From: AV69 sp036498205
GTDB lineage: Bacteria > Verrucomicrobiota > Verrucomicrobiia > Chthoniobacterales > UBA10450
Direction of reading: 5' to 3'
DNA length: 64,000 nt
NCBI GenBank assembly: GCA_036498205.1
Contig: DASXIC010000042.1
Location: 10,560 to 74,559 of the forward strand
Shown: positions 17,074-25,528 of the stretch, in pieces
How positions within the stretch are numbered: position 1 is the first letter of the stretch
Layout of the letters: every line of letters begins with the position of its first letter
The notes under the pieces: model-generated
What the model was told of the DNA's origin: nothing
Databases searched by the model: none
The model's input: the letters and a program-made list of their open reading frames with translations, nothing else
Translations under genes and position numbers: made by a program

Positions 17074-18861
17074 GTGAAAAGCGTCCTTTTCGTTTGTACG
17101 GGGAATATCTGCCGAAGTCCCATTGCGGAAGGCCTTTTTCGCCGTCTTCTGGGAAATCGCAAGGACATTGAAGTGGGCTCTGCCGGCGTGCACGCCGTCC
17201 GCGGACAGCCGCCAAGCGGGCACGCCATTGAAGTCTGCGCTGAGGACGGGGTGGATATTCGAGATGTCCGGAGTCAGCCGCTTACGCCCGGGCTGATCGA
17301 TCGTGCGACGCATATTTTTGCTATGACCGGGGCGCACGTGGAAGCCATCTCGATGCTTTTTCCTAATGCGGCGGACAAGACATTTCTGTTGCGCGAGTTC
17401 GAAGAAGCGGGCGCGACTTCGTGGCTGGACGTGCCAGATCCGATCGGTCTCGGACGGGATGTTTACATCACATGCGCGCAGACGATCAAAAACGCCTTGC
17501 CGAGCGTGCTTGCGTTCGTAGAAGAAAGCGAAGTGACAGTGCCGTCTGCCGCGCGCAGCGGCGGCGCTTCCGGATATTCAATGAGTAATTTTTCCCATTC
17601 TGCCGAAGCCAAATTGGGACCACCGACCGGTGGTCTGCGGAAAGTTGATCCCCAAATCTTCGATGCCATTGCGGCTGAAGAAAAGCGCCAGCGCGAGAAT
17701 ATTGAGCTCATCGCGTCGGAAAATTTCACCAGTCGTGCCGTCATGGAGGCCCAGGGAAGCGTCCTGACCAACAAGTACGCCGAGGGCTATCCGGGAAAAA
17801 GGTGGTACGGCGGCTGTGAAAACGTCGATACGGTGGAGCAATTGGCGATTGATCGCGCGAAACAGTTATTCGCCGCCGAACATGTTAACGTCCAGCCTCA
17901 TAGCGGCGCCCAGGCCAACATGGCGGTTTATTTTTCCGCTCTCAAAGTTGGCGACAAGATTCTTACGATGAATCTGGCCCACGGTGGGCATCTGACCCAC
18001 GGCCACCCCGCCAACTTCTCCGGAAAGTTTTATCAAGTAACACATTACGGCGTGGATCCCAAAACCGAGCAAATTGATTATGACGCCCTGGAAGGCCTGG
18101 CGAAAGAATCTAAGCCGGCCATGATTACCGCTGGCGCCTCGGCTTACCCACGCATCCTTGATTATCCTCGGCTCCGCCAGATTGCCGATTCCGTGGGTGC
18201 CCTCTTGTTTATCGATATGGCGCACATCGCGGGCCTCGTCGCCGGCGGCCAGCATCCCAGCCCGGTGCCGTACGCTCAGTTTATTACGACGACAACCCAC
18301 AAAAGTCTGCGCGGTCCGCGCGGCGGAATTGTGTTGTGCGAGCAAAAATATGCCAAACAGATCGATTCGATGGTCTTTCCCGGTGTTCAAGGAGGTCCCC
18401 TCATGCATGTCATCGCTGCCAAAGCGGTCTGTTTCCACGAAGCACTGCAACCGCAATTTCGCGATTACCAGCGACAGGTGGTCATCAACGCCAAAGCGCT
18501 TGCCGCCGGGCTCAACAAACATGGTTACCGGATCGTCAGCGGTGGGACCGACAATCACCTTCTCCTCGTCGACTTGCGGCCAAAGGAGATAAACGGCAAA
18601 GAAGCGCAGGAAGTTCTCGATCGGGCAGGCATTACCGTTAATAAGAACGCCATTCCCTTTGATACTTATCCAATTTTCAAGCCGGGCGGCGTCCGCGTCG
18701 GTACCCCCGCGGTGACCACGCGTGGGATGAAGGAAGAAGAAATGTTAGAGATTGCGGATCTGGTCGCCGAGGCACTGCAAAGTCGCGGCGACGGTTCGGC
18801 CCTCGACCGGGTCCGCGCAAAAGTGCGCCAGCTTACGAGCAGATTTCCGCTGCCGTCGTAA
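17074..18861 (+). CDS. glyA: Fusion: low-molecular-weight phosphatase domain + serine hydroxymethyltransferase
   Basis: One uninterrupted 595-aa frame. Residues 1-155 are a complete LMW-PTP: active-site loop CTGNICRS (Cys8, Arg14) and general acid Asp122 in DPIG. The Ile in GNICRS suits a tyrosine phosphatase; arginine phosphatases of the YwlE type have Thr there. After a loose linker of about 30 residues comes a complete SHMT (about 186-595) with ELIASENF, YAEGYPGKRWYGG and the PLP lysine in THKSLRGPRGG (Lys410). SHMT makes glycine and methylene-THF from serine. An internal ATG at 17581 (Met170) begins exactly at the linker, without a clear Shine-Dalgarno site, so SHMT might also be made alone. 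zwf follows closely. Confidence 0.93.
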   Translation: MKSVLFVCTGNICRSPIAEGLFRRLLGNRKDIEVGSAGVHAVRGQPPSGHAIEVCAEDGVDIRDVRSQPLTPGLIDRATHIFAMTGAHVEAISMLFPNAADKTFLLREFEEAGATSWLDVPDPIGLGRDVYITCAQTIKNALPSVLAFVEESEVTVPSAARSGGASGYSMSNFSHSAEAKLGPPTGGLRKVDPQIFDAIAAEEKRQRENIELIASENFTSRAVMEAQGSVLTNKYAEGYPGKRWYGGCENVDTVEQLAIDRAKQLFAAEHVNVQPHSGAQANMAVYFSALKVGDKILTMNLAHGGHLTHGHPANFSGKFYQVTHYGVDPKTEQIDYDALEGLAKESKPAMITAGASAYPRILDYPRLRQIADSVGALLFIDMAHIAGLVAGGQHPSPVPYAQFITTTTHKSLRGPRGGIVLCEQKYAKQIDSMVFPGVQGGPLMHVIAAKAVCFHEALQPQFRDYQRQVVINAKALAAGLNKHGYRIVSGGTDNHLLLVDLRPKEINGKEAQEVLDRAGITVNKNAIPFDTYPIFKPGGVRVGTPAVTTRGMKEEEMLEIADLVAEALQSRGDGSALDRVRAKVRQLTSRFPLPS

Positions 18862-18889
18862 CGTTCACCGGATGTTAAAAGGCGAGGAG

Positions 18890-20419
18890 ATGTCGCAGCT
18901 AAATCCGTTGCGTGCAGGTCTGAGCACACGTGCCGTGCCCCAGCCATGCGCGATGGTTATCTTCGGTGCCACCGGCGACTTAACGCATCGGAAATTGATT
19001 CCGGCCCTGTACAATCTTGCGGCCGACGGCGAATTGCCACCTGCTGTAAATGTTATCGGTTTCGCGCGCCGGCCTAAAACCGACGACGAGTTTCGAGAGG
19101 AGCTCGCTGAGACAACGAAGAAATTTTCGCGCCAGCCCGTGCGTGACGATATCTGGAAAACATTCGCACAATCGGTTTTCTATCATCAGAGCGAATTTCA
19201 AGACGAGGAGGGTTACAAATCGCTGGTGAAGCGACTCGCTCGGATGGATGAGGAGCGCGGAACACGTGGTAATCGAATGTTTTACCTGGCAGTGGCGCCG
19301 GAGCAGTTCGCTCCAATCCTGAAAAATCTGAAAGCGGCGGGGTTAAACAAGCCAAAAGAAGGCAGCTGGGCACGCGTCATTATCGAAAAACCGTTTGGCC
19401 GCGATCTTGCCTCAGCTCGCGAGCTGAACCGCATCGTCCACGAAGTATTCGCTGAAGAACAGACTTATCGGATCGACCACTTTCTGGGGAAAGAAACGGC
19501 GCAGAACATTCTGGTACTTCGTTTTGCCAATGCTATTTTCGAGCCGATTTGGAACACGCGCTACATCGACCATCTCCAGATCACCGCCTCGGAAACTTTG
19601 GGAGTAGAAGGACGGGCCGGATATTACGAGAGTGCCGGGGCGCTGCGCGACATGGTCCAGAATCACATGCTGCAATTACTTTGTCTGGTGGCGATGGAAG
19701 CCCCGACCGATCTCAGTGCCGATAGCATTCGCGATGAGAAAGTAAAGGTAGTGCGGTCTTTGCGTCGCTACACACCGGACGCAGTCGGAAAATTTGTTGT
19801 TCGAGGCCAGTACAGGGCAGGCGCGATCAATGGAAAGCCGGTCGCTGGTTATCGTGAGGAAGGGAATGTAAATCCCGATTCACAGACCGAAACTTACGTA
19901 GCATTACGCGCACTGGTCGACAATTGGCGCTGGTCCGAGGTTCCGATCTATATCCGGGTAGGTAAACGCTTACCAAAATCGGCGACGGAGATTTCGGTCC
20001 ATTTCAAGAGAGCACCAATGGTCCTGTTCAATCGCGATTCACCGACTCTCGATCAAAACGTGCTCGTCATTCGGATCCAGCCGGATGAAGGAATTTCGCT
20101 GCGAATGATGGCGAAAATACCGGGAACGAGTTTGCGGATCGAACCGGTGAAAATGGATTTTCATTACGGAACCAGTTTTGGCAAAGCCAGTCCGGAAGCT
20201 TATGAACGTCTGCTGCTAGATGCGATGAGCGGCGATCCCACACTTTTTGCGCGGCGCGATGAAGTGGAGGAAGCGTGGGCCTTCATCGACACCATCGAAA
20301 ACGCCTGGGGGCAAAAAGAAAATCCGCCGCCGCTTTCTTTTTACCCGGCGGGATCGTGGGGTCCGGAAGAAGCCGACGAATTGCTCGCGCGCGACGGCCG
20401 CGCCTGGAGAAGACTTTAA
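18890..20419 (+). CDS. zwf: Glucose-6-phosphate 1-dehydrogenase
   Basis: 509 aa from the ATG at 18890, chosen because AAGG lies 7 nt upstream and the glyA stop ends at 18861; an ATG at 18872 is the alternative. NADP-binding GATGDLTHRKLIPALY is near the N-terminus. The G6PDH active-site signature RIDHFLGKE and the C-terminal ESAGALRDMVQNHMLQLL are intact. It oxidises glucose-6-phosphate to 6-phosphogluconolactone, feeding NADPH and the pentose phosphate pathway. It is followed with no gap by opcA and is probably co-transcribed with the upstream glyA fusion. Confidence 0.97.
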   Translation: MSQLNPLRAGLSTRAVPQPCAMVIFGATGDLTHRKLIPALYNLAADGELPPAVNVIGFARRPKTDDEFREELAETTKKFSRQPVRDDIWKTFAQSVFYHQSEFQDEEGYKSLVKRLARMDEERGTRGNRMFYLAVAPEQFAPILKNLKAAGLNKPKEGSWARVIIEKPFGRDLASARELNRIVHEVFAEEQTYRIDHFLGKETAQNILVLRFANAIFEPIWNTRYIDHLQITASETLGVEGRAGYYESAGALRDMVQNHMLQLLCLVAMEAPTDLSADSIRDEKVKVVRSLRRYTPDAVGKFVVRGQYRAGAINGKPVAGYREEGNVNPDSQTETYVALRALVDNWRWSEVPIYIRVGKRLPKSATEISVHFKRAPMVLFNRDSPTLDQNVLVIRIQPDEGISLRMMAKIPGTSLRIEPVKMDFHYGTSFGKASPEAYERLLLDAMSGDPTLFARRDEVEEAWAFIDTIENAWGQKENPPPLSFYPAGSWGPEEADELLARDGRAWRRL

Positions 20420-21469
20420 ATGTCTGGCGACACCTACTCCCTTGGAACGCCGGTGGAGATCGCTCGCATCGATCGCGAGCTGAAAAAGCTCTGGGCGGCT
20501 GGCGAAGGCGCAATGACGCGCGCCTCCCATATTAATCTGGCGGTCTATAATGAAGAACCCGGCTCCCTCGCCCGTAACACTCAGCTTATCGCAAAGATTG
20601 CCGAAAATTATGCCGGCCGTGCGATTGTCATTGCCGCCGATCGGTCGGCAAAAGACGATCGTGTTGAAGCTTGGATCAGCGCCCACTGTCATTTGCAGGC
20701 TGGGAGCCATCAGGTTTGCTCGGAGCAGATTTCGTTTTTACTTGAAGGGGCCTCGATACAATTCCTCCCAAGCATTGTTTTCTCACAGCTCGATTCCGAT
20801 CTGCCGCTTTATTTGTGGTGGCAGGCCGAATTTAGCGAAAAGATGGATGCGCAGCTTTGGGCCTGCGTCGACCGCCTGATCTACGACAGTCAAACCTGGC
20901 GCGATTTCGATGGCCAGATGCGATTGGTTGAGGCCGCACAGCGAGAGGCAAAGCAGCGAATCGTGCTCTGCGATCTAAACTGGACTCGGCTCGTGCATTA
21001 CCGCCTGGCCTTCGCCCAGTTTTTCGATCATCCCGCCTCGCACCACCATTTTGATGAAATCGAAAACGCCACGATCCAGTTCAATCGCAATTATCGCTCG
21101 ACTGCCCTGTTGTTTATCGGGTGGCTGGCTGCCCGGCTCGGTTGGGACGTTGTGGCATCTCCAAAACCCGGAATAATCGACCTTAGGAATCGAGTGGGGA
21201 GATCGCTCCGCATTGCATTGGAGGAAAAAGACTCTTCACCTATCGCATCTTTTGCCGCGCAATCTGGTGGATTGGAGTTTTGCGTCGCGGTTGCGAACTG
21301 TGGCGATTTGCTGGAAATCTCCCGCAGCGCGAGCGCCGAAAAGCGGGCGCGTCAGTTAATGCCTTTAGGAGAAAACGATCCAGTCAGATTGATGAGCGAG
21401 GAGCTGATGCGAGGCGGACCGCATCAGGTTTATTTAAGTGCAATCGAAAAAGTTCGCCAACTTTTGTAG
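20420..21469 (+). CDS. opcA: Glucose-6-phosphate dehydrogenase assembly protein OpcA
   Basis: 349 aa. Its ATG immediately follows the zwf stop (0-nt gap), so the pair is translationally linked. The features DLPLYLWWQAEF, DSQTWRDF, LCDLNWTRLVHYR, FNRNYRSTALLFIGWLAARLGW match OpcA of cyanobacteria and actinobacteria, a protein that activates and redox-tunes G6PDH. It has no catalytic motif of its own. Family assignment is from motif memory plus the zwf context. Confidence 0.9.
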   Translation: MSGDTYSLGTPVEIARIDRELKKLWAAGEGAMTRASHINLAVYNEEPGSLARNTQLIAKIAENYAGRAIVIAADRSAKDDRVEAWISAHCHLQAGSHQVCSEQISFLLEGASIQFLPSIVFSQLDSDLPLYLWWQAEFSEKMDAQLWACVDRLIYDSQTWRDFDGQMRLVEAAQREAKQRIVLCDLNWTRLVHYRLAFAQFFDHPASHHHFDEIENATIQFNRNYRSTALLFIGWLAARLGWDVVASPKPGIIDLRNRVGRSLRIALEEKDSSPIASFAAQSGGLEFCVAVANCGDLLEISRSASAEKRARQLMPLGENDPVRLMSEELMRGGPHQVYLSAIEKVRQLL

Positions 21470-21503
21470 TCGCCAGGCCCTTATCGCAAAACACGACTTT
21501 CAG

Positions 21504-22724
21504 TTATTTGGAAAAACGCGCGAATAGATTGCGCAGGAGATTTACGTTATTTTTGACCGAGAAAAGCTCGGTCGCTCTCACGCGCGCGTCCTGCCCGTAT
21601 GAACGGGCCAGATTTGGGTCACAAATAAAGCGGTTGATTGCATTTGCAACGGCTGTCGGATTCTCCGTCGATACTAATAAGCCGGTCTTGCCATCGCGGA
21701 CCATTTCGCTGATGCCGCCGACTTCGGTCGACACTACCGGCAACGCCGCAGCCATCGCTTCCATGATCACCGTTGGCAGATTGTCCATCGCACCATCAGG
21801 ATCGATTCGACAGGGCAAGGTAAAGACGGTTGCGTCCGAAAGTAGTGTGGCAATTTCCGGCTGCCTTTTGGGTCCCGAAAGTCGCACTCGTTCGTTCAGA
21901 TCGTACTTTTGAATCTGACTTCGCAGTTCTTTTTCCAATGGGCCTTCGCCGACAATTTCGCAGCGAAATTCCAGTCCGCGGTCGCGCAAAATCCCGCAGG
22001 CGGAGATCAGAAGATCGAAACCCTTTTTGCTGATCAGGCGGCCAATCGATAGAATCAGGGGTGGGTGGTCGAATCGTGCCGGTTGAAATCCATCGATATC
22101 GATCCCGTTGTAGATGCGATAAACACGTTCCGCTGCCTCGGGGAATTTCCGGCGGATATATTCCGCCCCGAAGTCGCTTACGGCGACAATTGCACTGGCC
22201 GACGAGAAAATTTGATCCAAACCGATTTCGAAGTCGGCCGGTGCGAAAATGTCGTTGGCATGAACCGTCACGCTGTAAGTCAGGCCAAAAAACTTTCGGA
22301 TCCAAAATGCGGTCCGGGCGGCCATGCCGGCAAAGTGCGCGTGAAGATGCGAAACTCCTCGCTCCCGTGATCGAATGCCGACGTAGACGGCCTGATAAAG
22401 GCGAAGGGAATCGCGTTTTCCACGCCATTTTCGTAAGATTTTGTGCGCCTCTCTTGGAATCGTTTTAACCTCGGCATCAACAATTTGCGCAAACTCATTC
22501 CCTTCCGGCAAACGATCCACCGCCCCCACAATTTCACTGTCCCAGGACGATTCCGGCCCCAGATCGGGGCCCCGCAATGAGAAGATGGCAGGCCGTTCGT
22601 TCTGACGAAAAAGTTCGGCCACTTCCCGGTAGCAAAACGTCTGCGAAAATTTCGGGAAACGCTCGAAAATATAAGCCAGCACCCTCTGATTTAACGCTGC
22701 AACGGTGCCTTTGCCAACGGCCAC
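21504..22724 (-). CDS. Glycosyltransferase family 4 (GT-B fold)
   Basis: 406 aa. The N-terminal domain starts LAYIFERFPKFSQTFCYREV and has SHLHAHFAGMAARTAFWIRKFFGL, a pattern of exopolysaccharide GT4 enzymes. The C-terminal domain has LILSIGRLISKKGFDLLI, CEIVGEGPLEKELRSQI and GAMDNLPTVIMEAMAAALPVVSTEVGGI with the EX7E motif. Substrate unknown. It is divergent from the cNMP/DUF4388 regulator; if that gene starts at 22795 the two no longer overlap. Its stop lies 34 bp from the opcA stop (convergent). Confidence 0.85.
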   Translation of the reverse strand: MAVGKGTVAALNQRVLAYIFERFPKFSQTFCYREVAELFRQNERPAIFSLRGPDLGPESSWDSEIVGAVDRLPEGNEFAQIVDAEVKTIPREAHKILRKWRGKRDSLRLYQAVYVGIRSRERGVSHLHAHFAGMAARTAFWIRKFFGLTYSVTVHANDIFAPADFEIGLDQIFSSASAIVAVSDFGAEYIRRKFPEAAERVYRIYNGIDIDGFQPARFDHPPLILSIGRLISKKGFDLLISACGILRDRGLEFRCEIVGEGPLEKELRSQIQKYDLNERVRLSGPKRQPEIATLLSDATVFTLPCRIDPDGAMDNLPTVIMEAMAAALPVVSTEVGGISEMVRDGKTGLLVSTENPTAVANAINRFICDPNLARSYGQDARVRATELFSVKNNVNLLRNLFARFSK

Positions 22725-22784
22725 CGCGCCGAGAAAACGTCTCTCTCCCCTGATTCAAATGCCCTCTGCACGACTCCTGCTTCA

Positions 22785-22791
22785 GAGGGGG
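22785..22791 (+). promoter_or_regulatory. Shine-Dalgarno site deciding the regulator start
   Basis: GAGGGGG, with GAGG 6 nt before the ATG at 22795. Upstream in-frame starts at 22705 and 22759 lack such a site, and the first overlaps the divergent glycosyltransferase. Confidence 0.6.
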
Positions 22792-22794
22792 CCA

Positions 22795-23820
22795 ATGCCT
22801 CGCCGGGATTTCTTCTCCTTTTGTACGACGCTTCGTCCGGTGGAATTGAAAGCGCTCGGCGAGTTGTCCCGCGTCCGGCATTTGCAAAAAGGGGAAGTAA
22901 TTTACCAATCCGGCGACGTCTCGGATGCAATTTACAGCGTTAACCGCGGGGTAGTGGAATTGACCTGTCTGATGACGCAATCGTCGGACGAACACACCTA
23001 CCTTTCCCGCGGAGACATCTTTGGCTTGGCTGAAACCCTGGCTGGTCTGGAAAGATCCCATTCCGCCCGCGCCCAGGAATTAGTAAGCGTACAGTGTTTT
23101 GAACGGCAGAATTTCACCGCCATCGCACGGCGGGTACCAACTTTCTTCATGTTCCTCTGCGAGCAAATGGCGCTGCGATTGCAACAATCGAGCGCAATCA
23201 CGGCGACCAGTGTCTGCCAACAGCTTCGCGGTGATCTGGCTAATTTCGATCTGGTCACCGTCCATCAAACCATCATCAGTTCCGGCCAAACCGGGGAGCT
23301 TTGCGTTCTAAACGAAAGCGGTGAACGGATCGCGACCTTCTTTTTTGAAAATGGCTCACCGCGGAGCGGTCAATTTCAACATCTCACCGGGGAAGAAGCT
23401 TTCTGGCAGCTCTTTCTTTGCGAAAATATTCCGGGGACATTTTCCTTTTCCGCGGGCGCGCGGCCGATCACCGATTGCCTGCAATCGGCCGAGATCGAAC
23501 AAACCCCACACGATCTGCTTCTCTCGGCCATGCAGTATCGTGACGAACTTGTAGAGCTGAAGAAAACCATGCCCGACTCCCGCACGCCTCTGCAGCGTTT
23601 TGCCAATGAATTCGAATGGCCGGCTGAAGCAGATGAGCGATTAAAACCAATAGCGGAACGCATCTGGCGGTTGATCGACCATCGCCGGGTCACGATTGAC
23701 CAGTTGTTCCGCCAGAATTCGGTTTGCGAGTTGAAAATTTATCGCGCTATCGCCGAAATGTTACATGTCGGACAGATCGCCATTGTTGACGAAACAGCGC
23801 ATCTGGCAAAAGCGTCATGA
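22795..23820 (+). CDS. Cyclic-nucleotide-binding domain + DUF4388 protein
   Basis: 341 aa from the start supported by a GAGGGGG ribosome site. The first 120 residues are a Crp-like beta-roll (LQKGEVIYQSGDVSDAIYSVNRGVVELT, LSRGDIFGLAETLAG). The middle (about 145-240) matches DUF4388/PATAN: LRGDLANFDLVTVHQTIISSGQTGEL, ATFFFENGSPRSGQF and EAFWQLF...GTFSF. A C-terminal helical segment may be a further winged-helix-like unit (RVTIDQLFRQNSVCELKIYRAIAEML). It looks like a signal-sensing regulator; whether it binds cAMP or c-di-GMP is unknown. Its TGA overlaps the start of the following miniprotein gene. Confidence 0.8.
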   Translation: MPRRDFFSFCTTLRPVELKALGELSRVRHLQKGEVIYQSGDVSDAIYSVNRGVVELTCLMTQSSDEHTYLSRGDIFGLAETLAGLERSHSARAQELVSVQCFERQNFTAIARRVPTFFMFLCEQMALRLQQSSAITATSVCQQLRGDLANFDLVTVHQTIISSGQTGELCVLNESGERIATFFFENGSPRSGQFQHLTGEEAFWQLFLCENIPGTFSFSAGARPITDCLQSAEIEQTPHDLLLSAMQYRDELVELKKTMPDSRTPLQRFANEFEWPAEADERLKPIAERIWRLIDHRRVTIDQLFRQNSVCELKIYRAIAEMLHVGQIAIVDETAHLAKAS

Positions 23821-24068
23821 AAAAAACACTAATTCTTCTCATTTTGCTCACCCTTGCCGAGAGCGGCTGCTCGTATCTGACGACGAGTGGACGGCAACAG
23901 GCTGCTTACGCTCGCTATGTTCGGCGCTCCAGCTATGCGCGGGTGAAAATGCAAAAAAAGCATTGGCGGCGCGTGAAAATTCCATCTCCGGAAACGCAAA
24001 GTGAGCCGCAGATCGCCACCAGTTCCGGTCCGGAATCAGTTACGGCTGGTGGATCGCCGTCTCAGTAG
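23817..24068 (+). CDS. Small exported hypothetical (possible lipoprotein)
   Basis: 83 aa. It starts with a typical signal peptide (MKKTLILLILLTLAESGCSYL). Cys18 could be lipidated although the preceding residues (ESG) are a poor lipobox. The mature part is very basic (RYVRRSSYARVKMQKKHWRRVK), then Ser/Pro-rich. Its ATG overlaps the TGA of the cNMP/DUF4388 gene by 4 bp, so the two are translationally coupled. No family recognised. Confidence 0.65.
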   Translation: MKKTLILLILLTLAESGCSYLTTSGRQQAAYARYVRRSSYARVKMQKKHWRRVKIPSPETQSEPQIATSSGPESVTAGGSPSQ

Positions 24069-24074
24069 ACCGAA

Positions 24075-24455
24075 TCAGGCACGTTTCACCGGGATAGGTC
24101 GTCCCGATTCGTCGACGGCTACATAAGTAAAAACGCCGCGAGTGACCAGGATCGGCTCAGAATGTTGCCGAAAACGCTGCACCCACACTTCGACCGGAAT
24201 TTTCATCGAGGACCGGCCGATTTTTTCCACCCAGGCGTAGCACGCCACCGTGTCCCCTACTCCAACCGGCTGCAAAAACGACAGTCCTTCCATGGCCACG
24301 GTAACGACCCGAGCTTTCGCTGTTTTCGATGCAAGAATTGCGCTCCCCAGATCCATTTGTGACATGACCCAGCCGCCGAAAATGTCGCCGCTTGGGTTGG
24401 TGTCCTTCGGCATGGCAATCGTTTGAACAACGAGCTCGCCTTTGGGTTTGTTCAC
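24075..24455 (-). CDS. Acyl-CoA thioesterase (YciA-like hotdog fold)
   Basis: 126 aa single hotdog domain. The active-site region DTNPSGDIFGGWVMSQMDLG with the catalytic Asp, and then FLQPVGVGDTVACYAWVEKIGRSSM and FTYVAVDESGRPIPV, match YciA/Acot-type thioesterases that hydrolyse acyl-CoAs. The protein is cytoplasmic. It lies 37 bp from the queA stop on the same strand and converges on the small exported gene with a 6-bp gap. Confidence 0.88.
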   Translation of the reverse strand: MNKPKGELVVQTIAMPKDTNPSGDIFGGWVMSQMDLGSAILASKTAKARVVTVAMEGLSFLQPVGVGDTVACYAWVEKIGRSSMKIPVEVWVQRFRQHSEPILVTRGVFTYVAVDESGRPIPVKRA

Positions 24456-24492
24456 GGCGAAACCTATCGCCGGTAGTGCGACTGACGCACGC

Positions 24493-25482
24493 TCAAAAGA
24501 TCAGCATGCAATCCCCGTAACTAAAAAAACGATAACGTTCCCGCACCGCTTCTTCATAAGCTCGCAGGATGAACTCCCGCCCCCCGAACGCACTTACCAG
24601 CATAAGCAGTGTTGAATGCGGCAAATGGAAATTGGTCAGGAGAACGTCCACCACGCGGAATTGAAAAGGCGGATAGATGAAAATGTTGGTCGTCCCGTCC
24701 ACGGCGCGAACCTCGCCCAAGTGCCGATAAACTGACTCCAAAACCCTTACTGTGGTTGTTCCTACCGCAACGCGCCGCCGAGCTTTTTTGACCGCTGCCG
24801 CCGTCGGACCCGAGATATTGAATCGTTCAGGATACATTTCATGCTGCGATATATCGCTTGTCTTGACAGGACGAAAAGTCCCGGTGCCAACGTGCAAAGT
24901 GACGAACGCGTGTGGCATGGTCGAAAGCGTTTCCAGGGTAAAATGCAGGCCCGCAGTCGGGGCGGCGAGGGAGCCAGCGACCTGCGCGAACACCGTCTGA
25001 TAACGCGTTTCATCTTCGGGTTCGGTCTGACGATTGAGATAGGGCGGCAGCGGCATTACACCGCTGCCTTGGAGATCGAGATCCCGAGATAATATGATTT
25101 CACGGGAACCGTCGGCAAACCGCCTGCCCGCTGTCGCCCGAACACCTTGGATTAGAGTTGTTCTGCTCTCCCGAAACCGCCGACCCGGCTTTATCAGCGC
25201 TTTCCATTTTCCTGGCGCGAGTCTTTCCAAAAACAGGAACTCAAATTCGCCGTCGTCTGAAAAGTGTCGCGCTGGCAAAACGCGCGAATTGTTTAAAATA
25301 AGCAAGTCGTCATCGCCAAGAAATGTTTTCAAATCTGCAAAACTCGCATGTTCGATCGTTTGCCGCTCGCGATTCAGAACCATCATGCGGGAGCCATCCC
25401 GGCGCGGAAGAGGATATTGCGCGATTAACTCTGGCGGGAGCCGGTAATTATAATCCGCTAGGCTGGTATTCGCTCCAGGCAT
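24493..25482 (-). CDS. queA: tRNA preQ1(34) S-adenosylmethionine ribosyltransferase-isomerase QueA
   Basis: 329 aa from the ATG at 25482 (MPGANTSLADYNYRLPPELIAQYP). Longer in-frame starts up to 25773 would overlap the divergent glycosylase and add non-homologous arginine-rich sequence. Family motifs are intact: DLKTFLGDDDLLILNNSRVLPAR, AAPTAGLHFT, TLHVGTGTFRPV, VGTTTVRVLES, and the C-terminal LTNFHLPHSTLLMLVSAFGG. QueA adds the epoxycyclopentane moiety to preQ1 in tRNA on the way to queuosine. tgt and other que genes are not in the window. Confidence 0.95.
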   Translation of the reverse strand: MPGANTSLADYNYRLPPELIAQYPLPRRDGSRMMVLNRERQTIEHASFADLKTFLGDDDLLILNNSRVLPARHFSDDGEFEFLFLERLAPGKWKALIKPGRRFRESRTTLIQGVRATAGRRFADGSREIILSRDLDLQGSGVMPLPPYLNRQTEPEDETRYQTVFAQVAGSLAAPTAGLHFTLETLSTMPHAFVTLHVGTGTFRPVKTSDISQHEMYPERFNISGPTAAAVKKARRRVAVGTTTVRVLESVYRHLGEVRAVDGTTNIFIYPPFQFRVVDVLLTNFHLPHSTLLMLVSAFGGREFILRAYEEAVRERYRFFSYGDCMLIF

Positions 25483-25528
25483 GATCAAATGATTTGCCGC
25501 ACAGTATAAAATTGACATTATCGCGCCG

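Noticed and set aside
17866..18558. 230-aa minus-strand frame opposite the SHMT domain
   Set aside because: Mirror of a conserved coding sequence; no motifs of its own.
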